A DNA stretch of 64,000 nt. Source: Bacillota bacterium (lineage in GTDB: Bacteria > Bacillota > Clostridia > Acetivibrionales > DTU013). The stretch lies in contig JAEWQC010000079.1 of NCBI GenBank assembly GCA_023399355.1, positions 15,769 to 79,768 of the forward strand. The letters run 5' to 3'. The notes under the pieces were generated by a model. It saw only the letters and a program-made list of their open reading frames with translations, was not told the DNA's origin and did not search any database. Shown here in pieces: positions 25,772-34,403 of this stretch. A program made the translations under genes and the position numbers. Position 1 is the first letter of the stretch. The number at the start of each line of letters is the position of its first letter.

Positions 25772-26782
25772 ATGGACGACTGGAAAGCTATACTCAAGGC
25801 AGACTCAACGAATTGGCTGCTGGAAGAAGAAAACCCTTCTGTTCGTTATTTTACGCTAAAAGATATTTTAGATAAACCGGAAGAGGATAAAGCAGCACAA
25901 GACGCCAAGCAGGAAATCATGCAAACCGGTATGGTGCACGATATTCTTAACAGACAGCAGGAGCCTGCATATCTGCAAACCTATCCCAGCTTTTATACTA
26001 ACAAATACAAAGGCCTTGTGTGGCAATTGATCGTTCTTGCTGAGCTAGGAGTTGATGTCAATCCACAGATTAAAGAACAATGCGAGTATATACTCAGCAA
26101 TTCGCAGGAGGTGGAGAGCGGCGGTTTTGCGATGCATGCATCTGCAAAGACTGGTGGCGGCAGGATAACCGAGGTCATCCCATGTCTGACCGGAAATATG
26201 GTATGGAGCCTGATACGCTTAGGCTATATCGATGATCCGAGACTGCAAAAAAGTATCGATTGGATCACTCGATATATGCGCTTCAACGACGGTGTTGAGA
26301 TTACGACGCAAGTCCCACCGTATGATCGGTATGAAGCATGCTGGGGCAAGCATACATGTCATATGGGTGTAGTCAAGGCACTTAAAGCATTGAGCATCAT
26401 ACCGGAAGAGTTAAGGAGCAGCCAAATAAACGATACGATACACAAGTCAACCGAATTTATATTGATTCATCATATATATAAACGTAGTCATGATTTAAGT
26501 CGAGTCTCCAAGCCCGGGTGGCTTAAATTCGGATTTCCTTTGATGTATCAGACGGATGTATTGGAAATATTGGATATACTTACCAAACTCGGCATAAAAG
26601 ACAGCCGTATGAACGAAGCCATAAACACTGTCATTTCAAAACAAGATGATATGGGCAGATGGAAGATGGAGAATACTTATAGCAACGACAGGCTGCTTAT
26701 CCCCAACGAACACAAAGACGCACAAAGTAAATGGATTACTCTTAGGGCTATGAGGGTAATAAAAAGATACATATGTAAATAA
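25772..26782 (+). CDS. alpha/alpha-toroid (prenyltransferase/squalene-cyclase-like) protein
   Basis: This 336-residue protein starts at ATG 25772 with GGGAGGT upstream. It has repeated helical segments typical of the prenyltransferase/squalene oxidase repeat superfamily, with a characteristic opening WLLEEENPSVRYFTLKDIL and paired Trp/His segments (YEACWGKHTCHMGVVKAL). The DxDD acid motif of true cyclases is not seen, so catalysis is uncertain. It is an unusually large cassette gene. Its own 3' attC appears to have been replaced: a fragment of a GNAT gene lies directly downstream. Confidence 0.75.
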   Translation: MDDWKAILKADSTNWLLEEENPSVRYFTLKDILDKPEEDKAAQDAKQEIMQTGMVHDILNRQQEPAYLQTYPSFYTNKYKGLVWQLIVLAELGVDVNPQIKEQCEYILSNSQEVESGGFAMHASAKTGGGRITEVIPCLTGNMVWSLIRLGYIDDPRLQKSIDWITRYMRFNDGVEITTQVPPYDRYEACWGKHTCHMGVVKALKALSIIPEELRSSQINDTIHKSTEFILIHHIYKRSHDLSRVSKPGWLKFGFPLMYQTDVLEILDILTKLGIKDSRMNEAINTVISKQDDMGRWKMENTYSNDRLLIPNEHKDAQSKWITLRAMRVIKRYICK

Positions 26783-26837
26783 GAGTTCATTTGATGGACA
26801 AAGGCTTCAGCTTCTATTTTTATTGCACATTATTATT

Positions 26838-26910
26838 GGAATGAGATTGGATTAAGCTTTTGGAAGACAGTAGGTTTTGTAGAACGAAGTATTTATATAA
26901 GATAAAGTAA
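26838..26910 (+). pseudogene. 3' remnant of the GNAT cassette gene
   Basis: This stretch is nearly identical to the last part of the GNAT gene at about 17262-17337 (WNEIGLSFWK and VGFVERSIY equivalents) and continues into the same cassette end and an attC with the same R'' AGATAAC. A one-base loss near the end breaks the final codons. It shows that a GNAT-type cassette was partly deleted or recombined here. Confidence 0.8.
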
Positions 26911-26972
26911 ATATTTTAAATAGGAAATCCGGCCTTGACTCCGCTGTGCGGCCGGAGGACGGAATGCACTTC

Positions 26973-27140
26973 AGATAACAAAGCTGTCAGCGCAGAGGTG
27001 TACATGGACTGAGTCACTGATTTGGTTCCTGGCGTAATAGTCCCTGTAGTACACCACATTTCTTCACGGGTGCGAGCACCGCCGGGGAGAAGGGCTCTGC
27101 GGGTCCGGATCAGGAATGTCGCGACAGCGGAACGTTCTAC
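26973..27140 (+). repeat. attC site 12
   Basis: R'' is AGATAAC at 26973-26979 and R' is GTTCTAC at 27134-27140. L'' GCTGTCAGCG has an extrahelical A against L' CGCGACAGC. Confidence 0.85.
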
Positions 27141-27625
27141 GAAACGGGGGGCAAGTTGGCGGCACGTCCATGTGCCGTATGAGAAAGAAAGGCTTTGAAG
27201 TAGTATATTACAGAGTATAAGACAATTATTAGTTTTGAGGGTTTAGTGAATAGGTGACGAAATGATAGCTAACAGTATAATTGTGAATTGGTTATTGGAA
27301 GAAAATAATCATGGCGTACGCGTTCGTGCACCTTTCAGCAGTATTGTTTCCTTTAATTATGTACAGGCTGGACAGGGCTTCCTGAATAAGTAGTAATGCA
27401 GTTTCAATGCTCGAAGCACAATCATTTTTTCACGAAGGAAGCCGCCGCAGAGCCAGGCACAGGCTTATCCGCTCAAGGATCGGATCCCGGCAATCGTCCA
27501 TCACGTTCAACAGTCCAGCCTGTATAACAAATATATACAATAAATGTGGAACATTGCAGGCTTTTGTTATAAAATGGTATTGGTTTTTTCATTATCATCT
27601 TTACAGCTACTGCTGCATGTTATGG
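27141..27625 (+). other. degenerate cassette remains
   Basis: No intact gene is seen. A 43-codon ORF (27262-27393) reads NWLLEENNHGVRVRA, which recalls the opening WLLEEENPSVRYF of the toroid protein, so it may be the stump of a related gene. From about 27508 to 27590 there is a sequence (ITNIYNKCGTLQAFVIKWYWF in one frame) repeated at 31154-31245. There is no attC between this block and the next cassette start at 27626. Confidence 0.5.
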
Positions 27626-27740
27626 GTTATATGAAATCGTCGTCGTTCACGCATGCGGGCTCCGCCGTCGGACGAAAAATTAGCGCTTTGCCCAAATTGG
27701 CAGTAATACTTCAGTGTTATATCATGGAGGACATAAAAGA

Positions 27741-28505
27741 ATGAAAGCAAATGCTATATATGTTATGACAATTATTTTATTCCTTTTATGGTGTTCAGGA
27801 TGTTCTCAGCGTGTACCGCCTAAATCCGGATTTGAAGTTGAAACTGTAAATCCTCCTACAACAAACACTAATAATATGAATGCAAAAACGAATCAAGACA
27901 GGAAAGCTGAGTGGAAGGCGTATCGATCTATCCTAACAGGCGACTTTACTCTTATAAATAAAGATGATGATAAATCAGAGATGGAGTATATATATAAGAT
28001 AGATTCTCAAAATGGAAAATGTGAATGGAAATATATTTTGATGGATTTTAACAAGGACGGTTGTGACGAACTGTTCATTCAGTTAAGCCCTGATCATGAC
28101 TCGGCGCTTTTTAGTTATAAGGACGGAAAAATAAAATGTATTTACATTGATGATATAGAAATGAATTGTTTCACCGAGCCATTAAAAGGTGGAAAACTGC
28201 TTGAAACATATGATCATGCGATTGCTCCCAATAAAACCATTTTTGAACTTGGTTCCGAATTTAGCTATATAAATGCAAAGCTGTACACTTCGATGACTGT
28301 CGATAATTATGAAAATTACAAGGAAAATTATAGTGTAATAATGGATCAATATCCATCAATAGTAAAAGAAGGAGTATATTATTTTCAAGAGATAGGCGGT
28401 AAAGCAACCGAATTGCCTAAAAAAGATTGGGAACAAATACAAAAAGATATTTCTGAAAAAATTATCCCTGACAGCGAGTGGAAGGATTGTTCTGATATAG
28501 GTTGA
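27741..28505 (+). CDS. predicted lipoprotein cassette
   Basis: This protein of about 254 residues has an N-terminal signal (ATAIYV-type hydrophobic stretch, residues 5-17) ending at LWCSGC, probably a lipobox with the acylated cysteine at residue 21. The mature part contains DFNKDGCDELFIQLS, an EF-hand/VCBS-like calcium loop pattern. The ligand or role is unknown. ATGGAGGACAT lies about 8 bases before the ATG at 27741. The cassette starts at GTTATAT 27626-27632 and ends at attC site 13. Confidence 0.75.
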   Translation: MKANAIYVMTIILFLLWCSGCSQRVPPKSGFEVETVNPPTTNTNNMNAKTNQDRKAEWKAYRSILTGDFTLINKDDDKSEMEYIYKIDSQNGKCEWKYILMDFNKDGCDELFIQLSPDHDSALFSYKDGKIKCIYIDDIEMNCFTEPLKGGKLLETYDHAIAPNKTIFELGSEFSYINAKLYTSMTVDNYENYKENYSVIMDQYPSIVKEGVYYFQEIGGKATELPKKDWEQIQKDISEKIIPDSEWKDCSDIG

Positions 28506-28561
28506 AAAAAAGCAGTCCTGTCTTGACTCAAGTCGTGCGGTCGGGGAAAGACGACGACTTC

Positions 28562-28668
28562 ACATAACAAAGCTGTCAGCGCAGGGGCACGGCAGCGAAA
28601 AGCAAACGGGCTCCTCTTCCATTCGTCCCTTAGTGCGAGCACCTTACCTATTCCTATGGACGTTGTAC
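28562..28668 (+). repeat. attC site 13, shortened
   Basis: R'' is ACATAAC at 28562-28568 and R' is GTTGTAC at 28662-28668. The element is only about 107 bases long, and the L' box is lost (TTCCTATGGACG). Confidence 0.7.
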
Positions 28669-28806
28669 GAAATACCACGCATACGAGGACAGTTTCATCC
28701 ACGAAGCTGATTATATAGGGATAGGGCACTGGAGTGAAAATAAATTTTGCGTGATGACATACAAATTCACAAGTATTTCGGAAATACAGAAAAAGGAGGG
28801 CTATTT

Positions 28807-30261
28807 ATGAAGAACAAACTGAAAGGATTTTTAATTGGAGTAGTTTTTATTACAATGCTATCATCGGTATCTATACTAGCAATTGGAACATCAAAAACTA
28901 TTAATGTTATTTTGAATTCGGTTTATGTAAAAGTGAATTCGAGCAATCTACCTAGTGACAATATTCTTTATGCCGGCAATATTTATGTGAGGGCAGATAA
29001 AATAAGTTCAGCTCTGAATAAAGATTTTAAATGGGATAAAAAAGCAAATATTATTAATATACAGGATAAGACCATCGTAACAACAACTCCAAAACCATCA
29101 AAAGGATCTTTCTCAACTCCGACACCAACACCGATTGAAAGTAAATTTAATCAAAGTATCATTGAGAAATATAAAAATAAGATATCTGGTAGCAGCTATA
29201 TGAGTATGGCCGTGAAAGAAGATGGTTCATTATGGACATGGGGAAATGGATATGAAGGTGGCATAGGAAATAATTATAAAAAAAATCCTGAAAGGTTTGT
29301 AGGAATTTCAGATTGTAAAAGTGTATCAGTAGGTTTTTCACATGCATTAATATTAAAAGATGACGGATCTGTTTGGGCTTGGGGTAACAATTACAGAGGT
29401 CAGTTAGGAAATGGTAATAGCGGAAGTAATTCAAACAGTGATAGTTTTGTAAAAATTAGTGGTTTGGATGAGATAGTATCGATATCTGCCAGAATGCATA
29501 GTTCAATGGCATTGAAAAATGATGGGTCGGTCTGGACATGGGGTTATAATGCTAATGGGCAACTGGGAATTGGTAGCCATGATGATCAAGTCACTCCAAA
29601 TAATGTAGTACTGGATAAGAAAGCCATAAAAATTTCTGCAGGGGATTATTATTCAATAGTGTTGTTAGAGAATGGAACAGTATGGGCTTGGGGGATAAAT
29701 GATAAAGGGCAGCTTGGAGATGGTGGTCAAACTGAACGAACTCGGCCAGCCAAAGTTAGTGGGCTTTCAGATATTATAGATATTGCAACAGGTGAGACAC
29801 ATTCGTTAGCCTTGAAAAGGGATGGGACAGTATTTGCCTGGGGTAGTAATGCTTTAGGACAATGTGGAGAAGGTACTTCAAGTGGTGATGGATCAGAAAT
29901 AAACAAATTGAAGCCTGTTAGGGTGAAAAATCTAACAAATATAATATCCGTAGGATGTGGTAGGTCATATTCAGCAGCCTTACGTTCTGATGGCAGTGTT
30001 TGGGGGTGGGGATATAATGATGTTAATCAAATTGGGCCAAAAGCATCTTTCAATCAAAGGATTCCTATAAAAATTGATGATTTAGACAATATTATTAGTT
30101 TAGGTACGGGGGACTCCTATTTGTTAGCTTTAAAAACTGATGGAACCATATGGGGAACAGGTTTAAATGAAGAAGCTGAATTGGGAGATGGTACAACCCA
30201 AAATAGAACTGCACCTATACAAATAAAAAATTTTAGATTGTTTGAAAATCTCATTAATTGA
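28807..30261 (+). CDS. secreted RCC1-repeat protein cassette
   Basis: This 484-residue protein starts at ATG 28807 with AAAGGAGG upstream. It has a signal peptide (about residues 1-28), a copper-amine-oxidase-N-like stalk domain (about 30-88), a Thr/Pro linker (TPKPSKGSFSTPTPTP) and about seven RCC1/ALS2-type repeats with the pattern SxALKxDGSVWxWGxNxxGQLG. RCC1 propellers bind proteins or other ligands. Export suggests a surface or secreted adhesin-like role, but this is inference. It is the largest cassette gene here, and its attC is truncated. Confidence 0.85.
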   Translation: MKNKLKGFLIGVVFITMLSSVSILAIGTSKTINVILNSVYVKVNSSNLPSDNILYAGNIYVRADKISSALNKDFKWDKKANIINIQDKTIVTTTPKPSKGSFSTPTPTPIESKFNQSIIEKYKNKISGSSYMSMAVKEDGSLWTWGNGYEGGIGNNYKKNPERFVGISDCKSVSVGFSHALILKDDGSVWAWGNNYRGQLGNGNSGSNSNSDSFVKISGLDEIVSISARMHSSMALKNDGSVWTWGYNANGQLGIGSHDDQVTPNNVVLDKKAIKISAGDYYSIVLLENGTVWAWGINDKGQLGDGGQTERTRPAKVSGLSDIIDIATGETHSLALKRDGTVFAWGSNALGQCGEGTSSGDGSEINKLKPVRVKNLTNIISVGCGRSYSAALRSDGSVWGWGYNDVNQIGPKASFNQRIPIKIDDLDNIISLGTGDSYLLALKTDGTIWGTGLNEEAELGDGTTQNRTAPIQIKNFRLFENLIN

Positions 30262-30344
30262 ATTAATCTCGGTTAACTGCTTTGAAGTTCTATACAAGGA
30301 ACTCACATCGTATTTACTTCTGGTCTTTGGAGGTATGGTACTTC

Positions 30345-30405
30345 GTACAACAAAGCTGTCCGCGCAAGGGTGTACAAGGTCTAAGTCCCTGATTTACATC
30401 ATTTT
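30345..30405 (+). repeat. attC site 14, truncated
   Basis: R'' is GTACAAC at 30345-30351, followed by AAAGCTGTCCGCGC. The copy stops after CCCTGATTTACATC. The next 200 bases to 30611 hold no gene. Confidence 0.75.
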
Positions 30406-30611
30406 TTATATCATTTGACGGGGAAATCCCGGTATTCTCCGACAAGCTAGTAATTCACCATATAAAGCTATGGTAATAGAAAGAGGTATACGGGATTGGG
30501 ATGAAAACTTTCTGACAATTAATTTATAGCAAAGACAATACTCTATCTTTCTTGTCAGTTATTAATGTGTTACTGCGTTGCTGCGGTAAATGTTAGAAAG
30601 GTTTTGTAAGA

Positions 30612-31130
30612 ATGAAACGAATACTTTCTGGAAAAAATTTATTTTTGATTCTTTTGCTAGTAATCTGTATTAGTTTTATATCTATTTCTCTTTTTTTAAG
30701 AAATAAACAGGATGATTTCAATTTCAGGTTAAATTATAGCGTGTTGGGAAGAGAACAAATTGATACATATAATAATACATTTACAAAAGACCTTGTTATA
30801 AATGGGACTAAAACAATCCAATTCAAAATTCCAGTAGAAGTAAAAAATAAAATTTATAGTTTAATGAGAGAAATTGATATAATGTCATTCCCTGATACAC
30901 TTGAGAATGCGGGTATATCTGTTTCACCATCAAGTGATTACAAATTAACAGTGTTGATAGACGGAAAAACTAAAACGATTATTTGGAAAGAAGGTTTATA
31001 TCCAGAGATGACAAATAATTTACCTCGTAATAACAGGGAGTTTCTTAAACTGGTAAAGTATATCCAAGATTATATTTATAGTACCAAGGAATATAAAAGT
31101 ATGCCTGAAGCAAATGGAGGTTATGCATAA
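30612..31130 (+). CDS. membrane-anchored protein of unknown function
   Basis: This 172-residue protein has one N-terminal membrane helix (about residues 10-29) and an extracytoplasmic domain of about 140 residues. GAAAGG lies about 11 bases before the ATG. The sequence DLVINGTKTIQFKIPVEVKNKIYSLMREIDIMSFPD suggests a small mixed alpha/beta domain; no family was recognised. It is the last intact gene of the array and no attC follows it. Confidence 0.65.
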   Translation: MKRILSGKNLFLILLLVICISFISISLFLRNKQDDFNFRLNYSVLGREQIDTYNNTFTKDLVINGTKTIQFKIPVEVKNKIYSLMREIDIMSFPDTLENAGISVSPSSDYKLTVLIDGKTKTIIWKEGLYPEMTNNLPRNNREFLKLVKYIQDYIYSTKEYKSMPEANGGYA

Positions 31131-31153
31131 GTGGCCGACATGGGTGTGCAATC

Positions 31154-31318
31154 GTGTTCAACAATCCAGCCGGTATAACAAATATAAACAATAAATATAG
31201 AACATTGCTAGCTTTTATTATAAAATGGTATTGGTTTTCATTACTTGAAAATATAATTTCAATAATTATGTTTATCTCTGGGATAGGTATGATAATTGGA
31301 CATATTCTTGGAAAGTAA
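31154..31318 (+). pseudogene. remnant of a small membrane protein, repeated from 27508
   Basis: A frame of 54 codons reads VFNNPAGITNINNKY and ends in a hydrophobic helix (ISIIMFISGIGMIIGHILGK). Its first 95 bases match 27508-27590 with few changes. It has no ribosome site and is probably a gene 3' fragment left by cassette loss. Confidence 0.45.
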
Positions 31319-31371
31319 ATCTATTTAAAAGATTTTATTGTACAAATCAGATACTAATCGTTATTTTTATT

Positions 31372-31461
31372 AAAAACCCAGTAGCAGATGGACAGCATTT
31401 CATTCATCAATACTTCCCAAAGGAAATTAGTGAGATAATAACTGATTTTATAAATAATTAA
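31372..31461 (+). pseudogene. C-terminal fragment of an alpha/beta hydrolase
   Basis: The frame encodes NPVADGQHFIHQYFPKEISE and continues to a stop at 31459-31461. The GQHFIHQ...P pattern is that around the catalytic histidine at the end of alpha/beta hydrolases. Nothing upstream encodes the rest of the enzyme. The stretch 31462-31696 holds no further gene. Confidence 0.55.
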
Positions 31462-31696
31462 GTTGAATTTATTCCGCTCAGACTACATTGATTGAGAACG
31501 GGCACAATTGTATAAGATACCTGTTGTAATTATTGACACCTGCTTGTTAAATAACGAAGTTTGATATAAACTAATGTAGGAGAAAGACGAATTTTGTCGA
31601 ATTAATGTATTACTAGTCATGAAATGAAATCCTGAGGTCAGTGTGTAATTTCATAAATTTTCTTGCCTTGAATGTGTCGAGAGGATGACAGTCAAT

Positions 31697-32452
31697 ATGT
31701 ATAAGCTTCTCATTACTGAAGACGAATGTGAAATCAGAAATGGTCTGAGTAACTTTTTCCCATGGAAAGCTATAGGGTTTGAAGTTGTAGGACTGGCCGA
31801 AAATGGAAAACAGGCTTTTGAATTTGTACAAGTGCACAATGTTGATGTGATTCTATGTGATATTATTATGCCTATTATGTCGGGGCTTGAATTAGTTGAT
31901 TTGTTAAGAGAAAAGAAGAATAAAACAAAAGTGATCTTTTTTAGTGCGCATAAGGACTTTGAATATGCCCAGAAAGCTCTGGAATATGGCGTTAAGAGCT
32001 ATATACTAAAGTCAACGAATTATAATGAGCTTATCAGGGTGTTTTCAAAGATCAAGAGCGAACTTGATAGTGAGAATTCTGATGATAAAATCCAACTTGA
32101 AAATAATATGAACTTCAATGAAAAAATAATTTTATCTATTAAAAAGTACATGGAAGAACATTATAAGGATGTAACACTTGAGGATCTTACAAAACAAATC
32201 AATATGAACCCTGACTACATCAGCAAATTTTTTAAGAAAAATACAGGAGTGAATTTCTCTGATTATTTAACGGAAATCAGAATGATAAAGGCATCGGAAT
32301 TTTTAGATAATGTACAGTTTAAGACTTACGAAATAAGCGACTTGGTCGGATATAGCAATTCTTTTAATTTTACGCGTGCTTTTAAGAATTATTTCGGCAT
32401 GAGTCCGAGGGATTATCGATGCGGGCGAAATTCCGACAAAAATAACCAGTAG
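31697..32452 (+). CDS. YesN-type response regulator
   Basis: This protein of about 251 residues has an N-terminal receiver domain (ITEDE, phosphoacceptor aspartate in VILCDIIMPIMSG, about residue 54, and a conserved K in YILKS) and a C-terminal AraC-type helix-turn-helix (YKDVTLEDLTKQINMNPDYISKFFKK ... FKNYFGMSPRDYR). These regulators work with YesM-type kinases to control carbohydrate uptake genes. The ATG at 31697 is preferred over 31685, which directly abuts the GAGAGG site. The kinase gene follows 17 bases downstream. Confidence 0.93.
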   Translation: MYKLLITEDECEIRNGLSNFFPWKAIGFEVVGLAENGKQAFEFVQVHNVDVILCDIIMPIMSGLELVDLLREKKNKTKVIFFSAHKDFEYAQKALEYGVKSYILKSTNYNELIRVFSKIKSELDSENSDDKIQLENNMNFNEKIILSIKKYMEEHYKDVTLEDLTKQINMNPDYISKFFKKNTGVNFSDYLTEIRMIKASEFLDNVQFKTYEISDLVGYSNSFNFTRAFKNYFGMSPRDYRCGRNSDKNNQ

Positions 32453-32469
32453 GATGTGGAAAAAAAGTT

Positions 32470-34251
32470 ATGAAAAGAAAGTTCTTCGTTAAGAATCTTT
32501 TGATGTTTACCTTACCACTCCTAATTCCTTTGTTGATATTAGGCAGCTTTTCCATCTCGATCACTCAACGGTATCTGAGAAATGACATAGATAATAATAA
32601 CATCAAGATGTTGAACCAGACAAGAGATTCCGTCGAACTGATGTTTAACGAACTAGATGCACTGAGCATCAATTTCAATTATAATGCATCTTTTATCTCA
32701 AGACTCGTATCTCTTTTGAAAAATAAAGTCTGGGAGCCTAATAACATTGAAGAATATCACGTATTCATGGATATGCTTAATCCGCCGGCGGACTCAAAAC
32801 CTTATATACAGTCCATGTATGTCTATTTTGCCAATAGCTACAGCACTTTCGTCGCATCAAATCAAGGCATTGTTAATTTGAATAATTTTATAGATACCTC
32901 ATGGTATAACACTTTCGTTAATATGGATGACAAAGAGGATATTGTTGTTGAGGCAAGGACTGTAAAACAGTTCGATTTTGAAAAATCAGGCAAGCCCCTT
33001 GTTACGGTTTACAGGAAATTTTACAGGCCTGGTATAAGCAAGGCAGAAGGGGTAATCGTATTGAATGTAAAACGGAACTATATAGAAAAAATGCTGAACA
33101 GCCTTATTTATTTCCCCCAGCAGACGGTTTTCATCATTGACAAAGATGGAAACATTATTTCAAGTACAAATAATTTTATGCATAATCAATTCAATATGAA
33201 GAAAATCATATCCAATACTTCCTCGTTTTTTGAATTAAAACAAATGGAGGATACTTATGTAGTCTCTCATGTTAAGTCGGACAAATACGGACTTAGCTAT
33301 GTATCCATCATACCGAAAGAAAGTTTTTATGAATTACCGATGAAGCTCGTTTCCTTGACCATTATTCTACTTGTTGTCTCTTTTGTTTTGGGACTGCTAT
33401 TGACATATTATTTTTCAAAAAGAAATTACAACAATCTTACAACAATTGTAGAGACCTTTAAGTCAGCTGAAAAGGGGACGCCCATCCCTCAATTGCCATT
33501 AAAGGTAACTGACGAGTACAGCTATATTTTACAGAATATTATAAAAACTTTTATAGAGCAGAGCTATCTCAAAGTACAGCTGTCAGAGAAGAAATACAGG
33601 CTTAAGGCTATGGAAATGCTTGCACTTCAGGCGCAGATCAACCCCCATTTTTTATCGAATACATTAAGAACGATTTTCTGGAAGTCCATTTACCTGACAA
33701 ACGGACAAAATGAAGTCAGCAATATGATTGAATATCTCTCGGACATATTGCATTATTCACTCGATGACTATAATAGTACAGTCACATTGGAAGAAGAGAT
33801 CAAAAATACCCAGAGTTATATAGAAATACAGAAAATTCGTTATAAAGATACGTTCAGGGTTATATGGCAGTATGACGACAATATTTTAAAGTATAAAGTT
33901 ATTAAGCTTTTGTTCCAACCGAATATTGAAAATGCAATTTATCATGGAATAAAAGAAAAAGAAGGCAGAGGTTGCATTAAGATTAAAATAGCCCAAATAA
34001 ACCAAGTTCTTCATATATCCATTATAGATAATGGAATAGGCATGCAGCCCGAAAAACTCGAAGAAGTAAAAAGGAGATTATCAGAGGATGAAGAATATTT
34101 CGAGCATATCGGACTGTTTAATACTCATAAAAGGCTGCAGCTTATGTATGGTGAAAAATATTGTCTCAAGATAAGAAGCAGATATGGTTGGGGAACTGCT
34201 ATATACATCAGTCTTGCTGAAGAGATGGAGCAGCTTCCTTCAAGTCCTTAA
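32470..34251 (+). CDS. YesM-type sensor histidine kinase
   Basis: This 593-residue kinase has a first membrane helix (about residues 10-30), a large extracellular sensing domain, a second helix (about 297-318), and HisKA_7TM-independent His_kinase and HATPase parts. The phosphoacceptor lies in ALQAQINPHFLSNTLR (about residues 390-405), the hallmark of LytS/YesM kinases. The N box is FQPNIENAIYHG and the G box is DNGIGM. It is expected to sense an extracellular sugar, perhaps through the binding protein encoded downstream, and to phosphorylate the YesN-type regulator. Confidence 0.93.
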   Translation: MKRKFFVKNLLMFTLPLLIPLLILGSFSISITQRYLRNDIDNNNIKMLNQTRDSVELMFNELDALSINFNYNASFISRLVSLLKNKVWEPNNIEEYHVFMDMLNPPADSKPYIQSMYVYFANSYSTFVASNQGIVNLNNFIDTSWYNTFVNMDDKEDIVVEARTVKQFDFEKSGKPLVTVYRKFYRPGISKAEGVIVLNVKRNYIEKMLNSLIYFPQQTVFIIDKDGNIISSTNNFMHNQFNMKKIISNTSSFFELKQMEDTYVVSHVKSDKYGLSYVSIIPKESFYELPMKLVSLTIILLVVSFVLGLLLTYYFSKRNYNNLTTIVETFKSAEKGTPIPQLPLKVTDEYSYILQNIIKTFIEQSYLKVQLSEKKYRLKAMEMLALQAQINPHFLSNTLRTIFWKSIYLTNGQNEVSNMIEYLSDILHYSLDDYNSTVTLEEEIKNTQSYIEIQKIRYKDTFRVIWQYDDNILKYKVIKLLFQPNIENAIYHGIKEKEGRGCIKIKIAQINQVLHISIIDNGIGMQPEKLEEVKRRLSEDEEYFEHIGLFNTHKRLQLMYGEKYCLKIRSRYGWGTAIYISLAEEMEQLPSSP

Positions 34252-34403
34252 AGTTGTCGAATAATGATAGAAAATGTCAAGTTAGGAGATGGAGGTTTTC
34301 CACATTCTTTTGTTAAAATGAAAACACACTGGAAATATTGGATAGCTTGCCTGTGCAAGGCAATAAACCGATAATTTCCACAGTAAAGAAAGGGTGGAAA
34401 AAC

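Larger units (their letters stand above)
16317..30405 (+). mobile_element. integron-like gene-cassette array without a linked integrase
   Basis: About fifteen plus-strand units of one gene (rarely two) are each followed by a copy of a 165-170 bp element with attC architecture. The paired ends are R'' ...AAC and R' GTT..., with L'' GCTGT(C)CGCG facing L' CGCGACAGC. The genes are unrelated to each other, as in cassette arrays. No tyrosine recombinase is encoded in the window, so by usual terms this is a cluster of attC sites lacking an integrase. Several sites at the right end are truncated or degenerate. Orientation implies that any attI site would be on the left, near 16200. Confidence 0.85.

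Noticed and set aside
16654..30405. CRISPR array
   Set aside because: The repeats are 165-170 bases long, imperfect, structured, and separated by genes of hundreds of bases, and there are no cas genes.
16654..30405. Group II intron or insertion-sequence copies
   Set aside because: No reverse transcriptase, maturase or transposase frame exists in any copy, and no domain V-like motif or target duplication was seen. The R/L box pairing explains the ends better.
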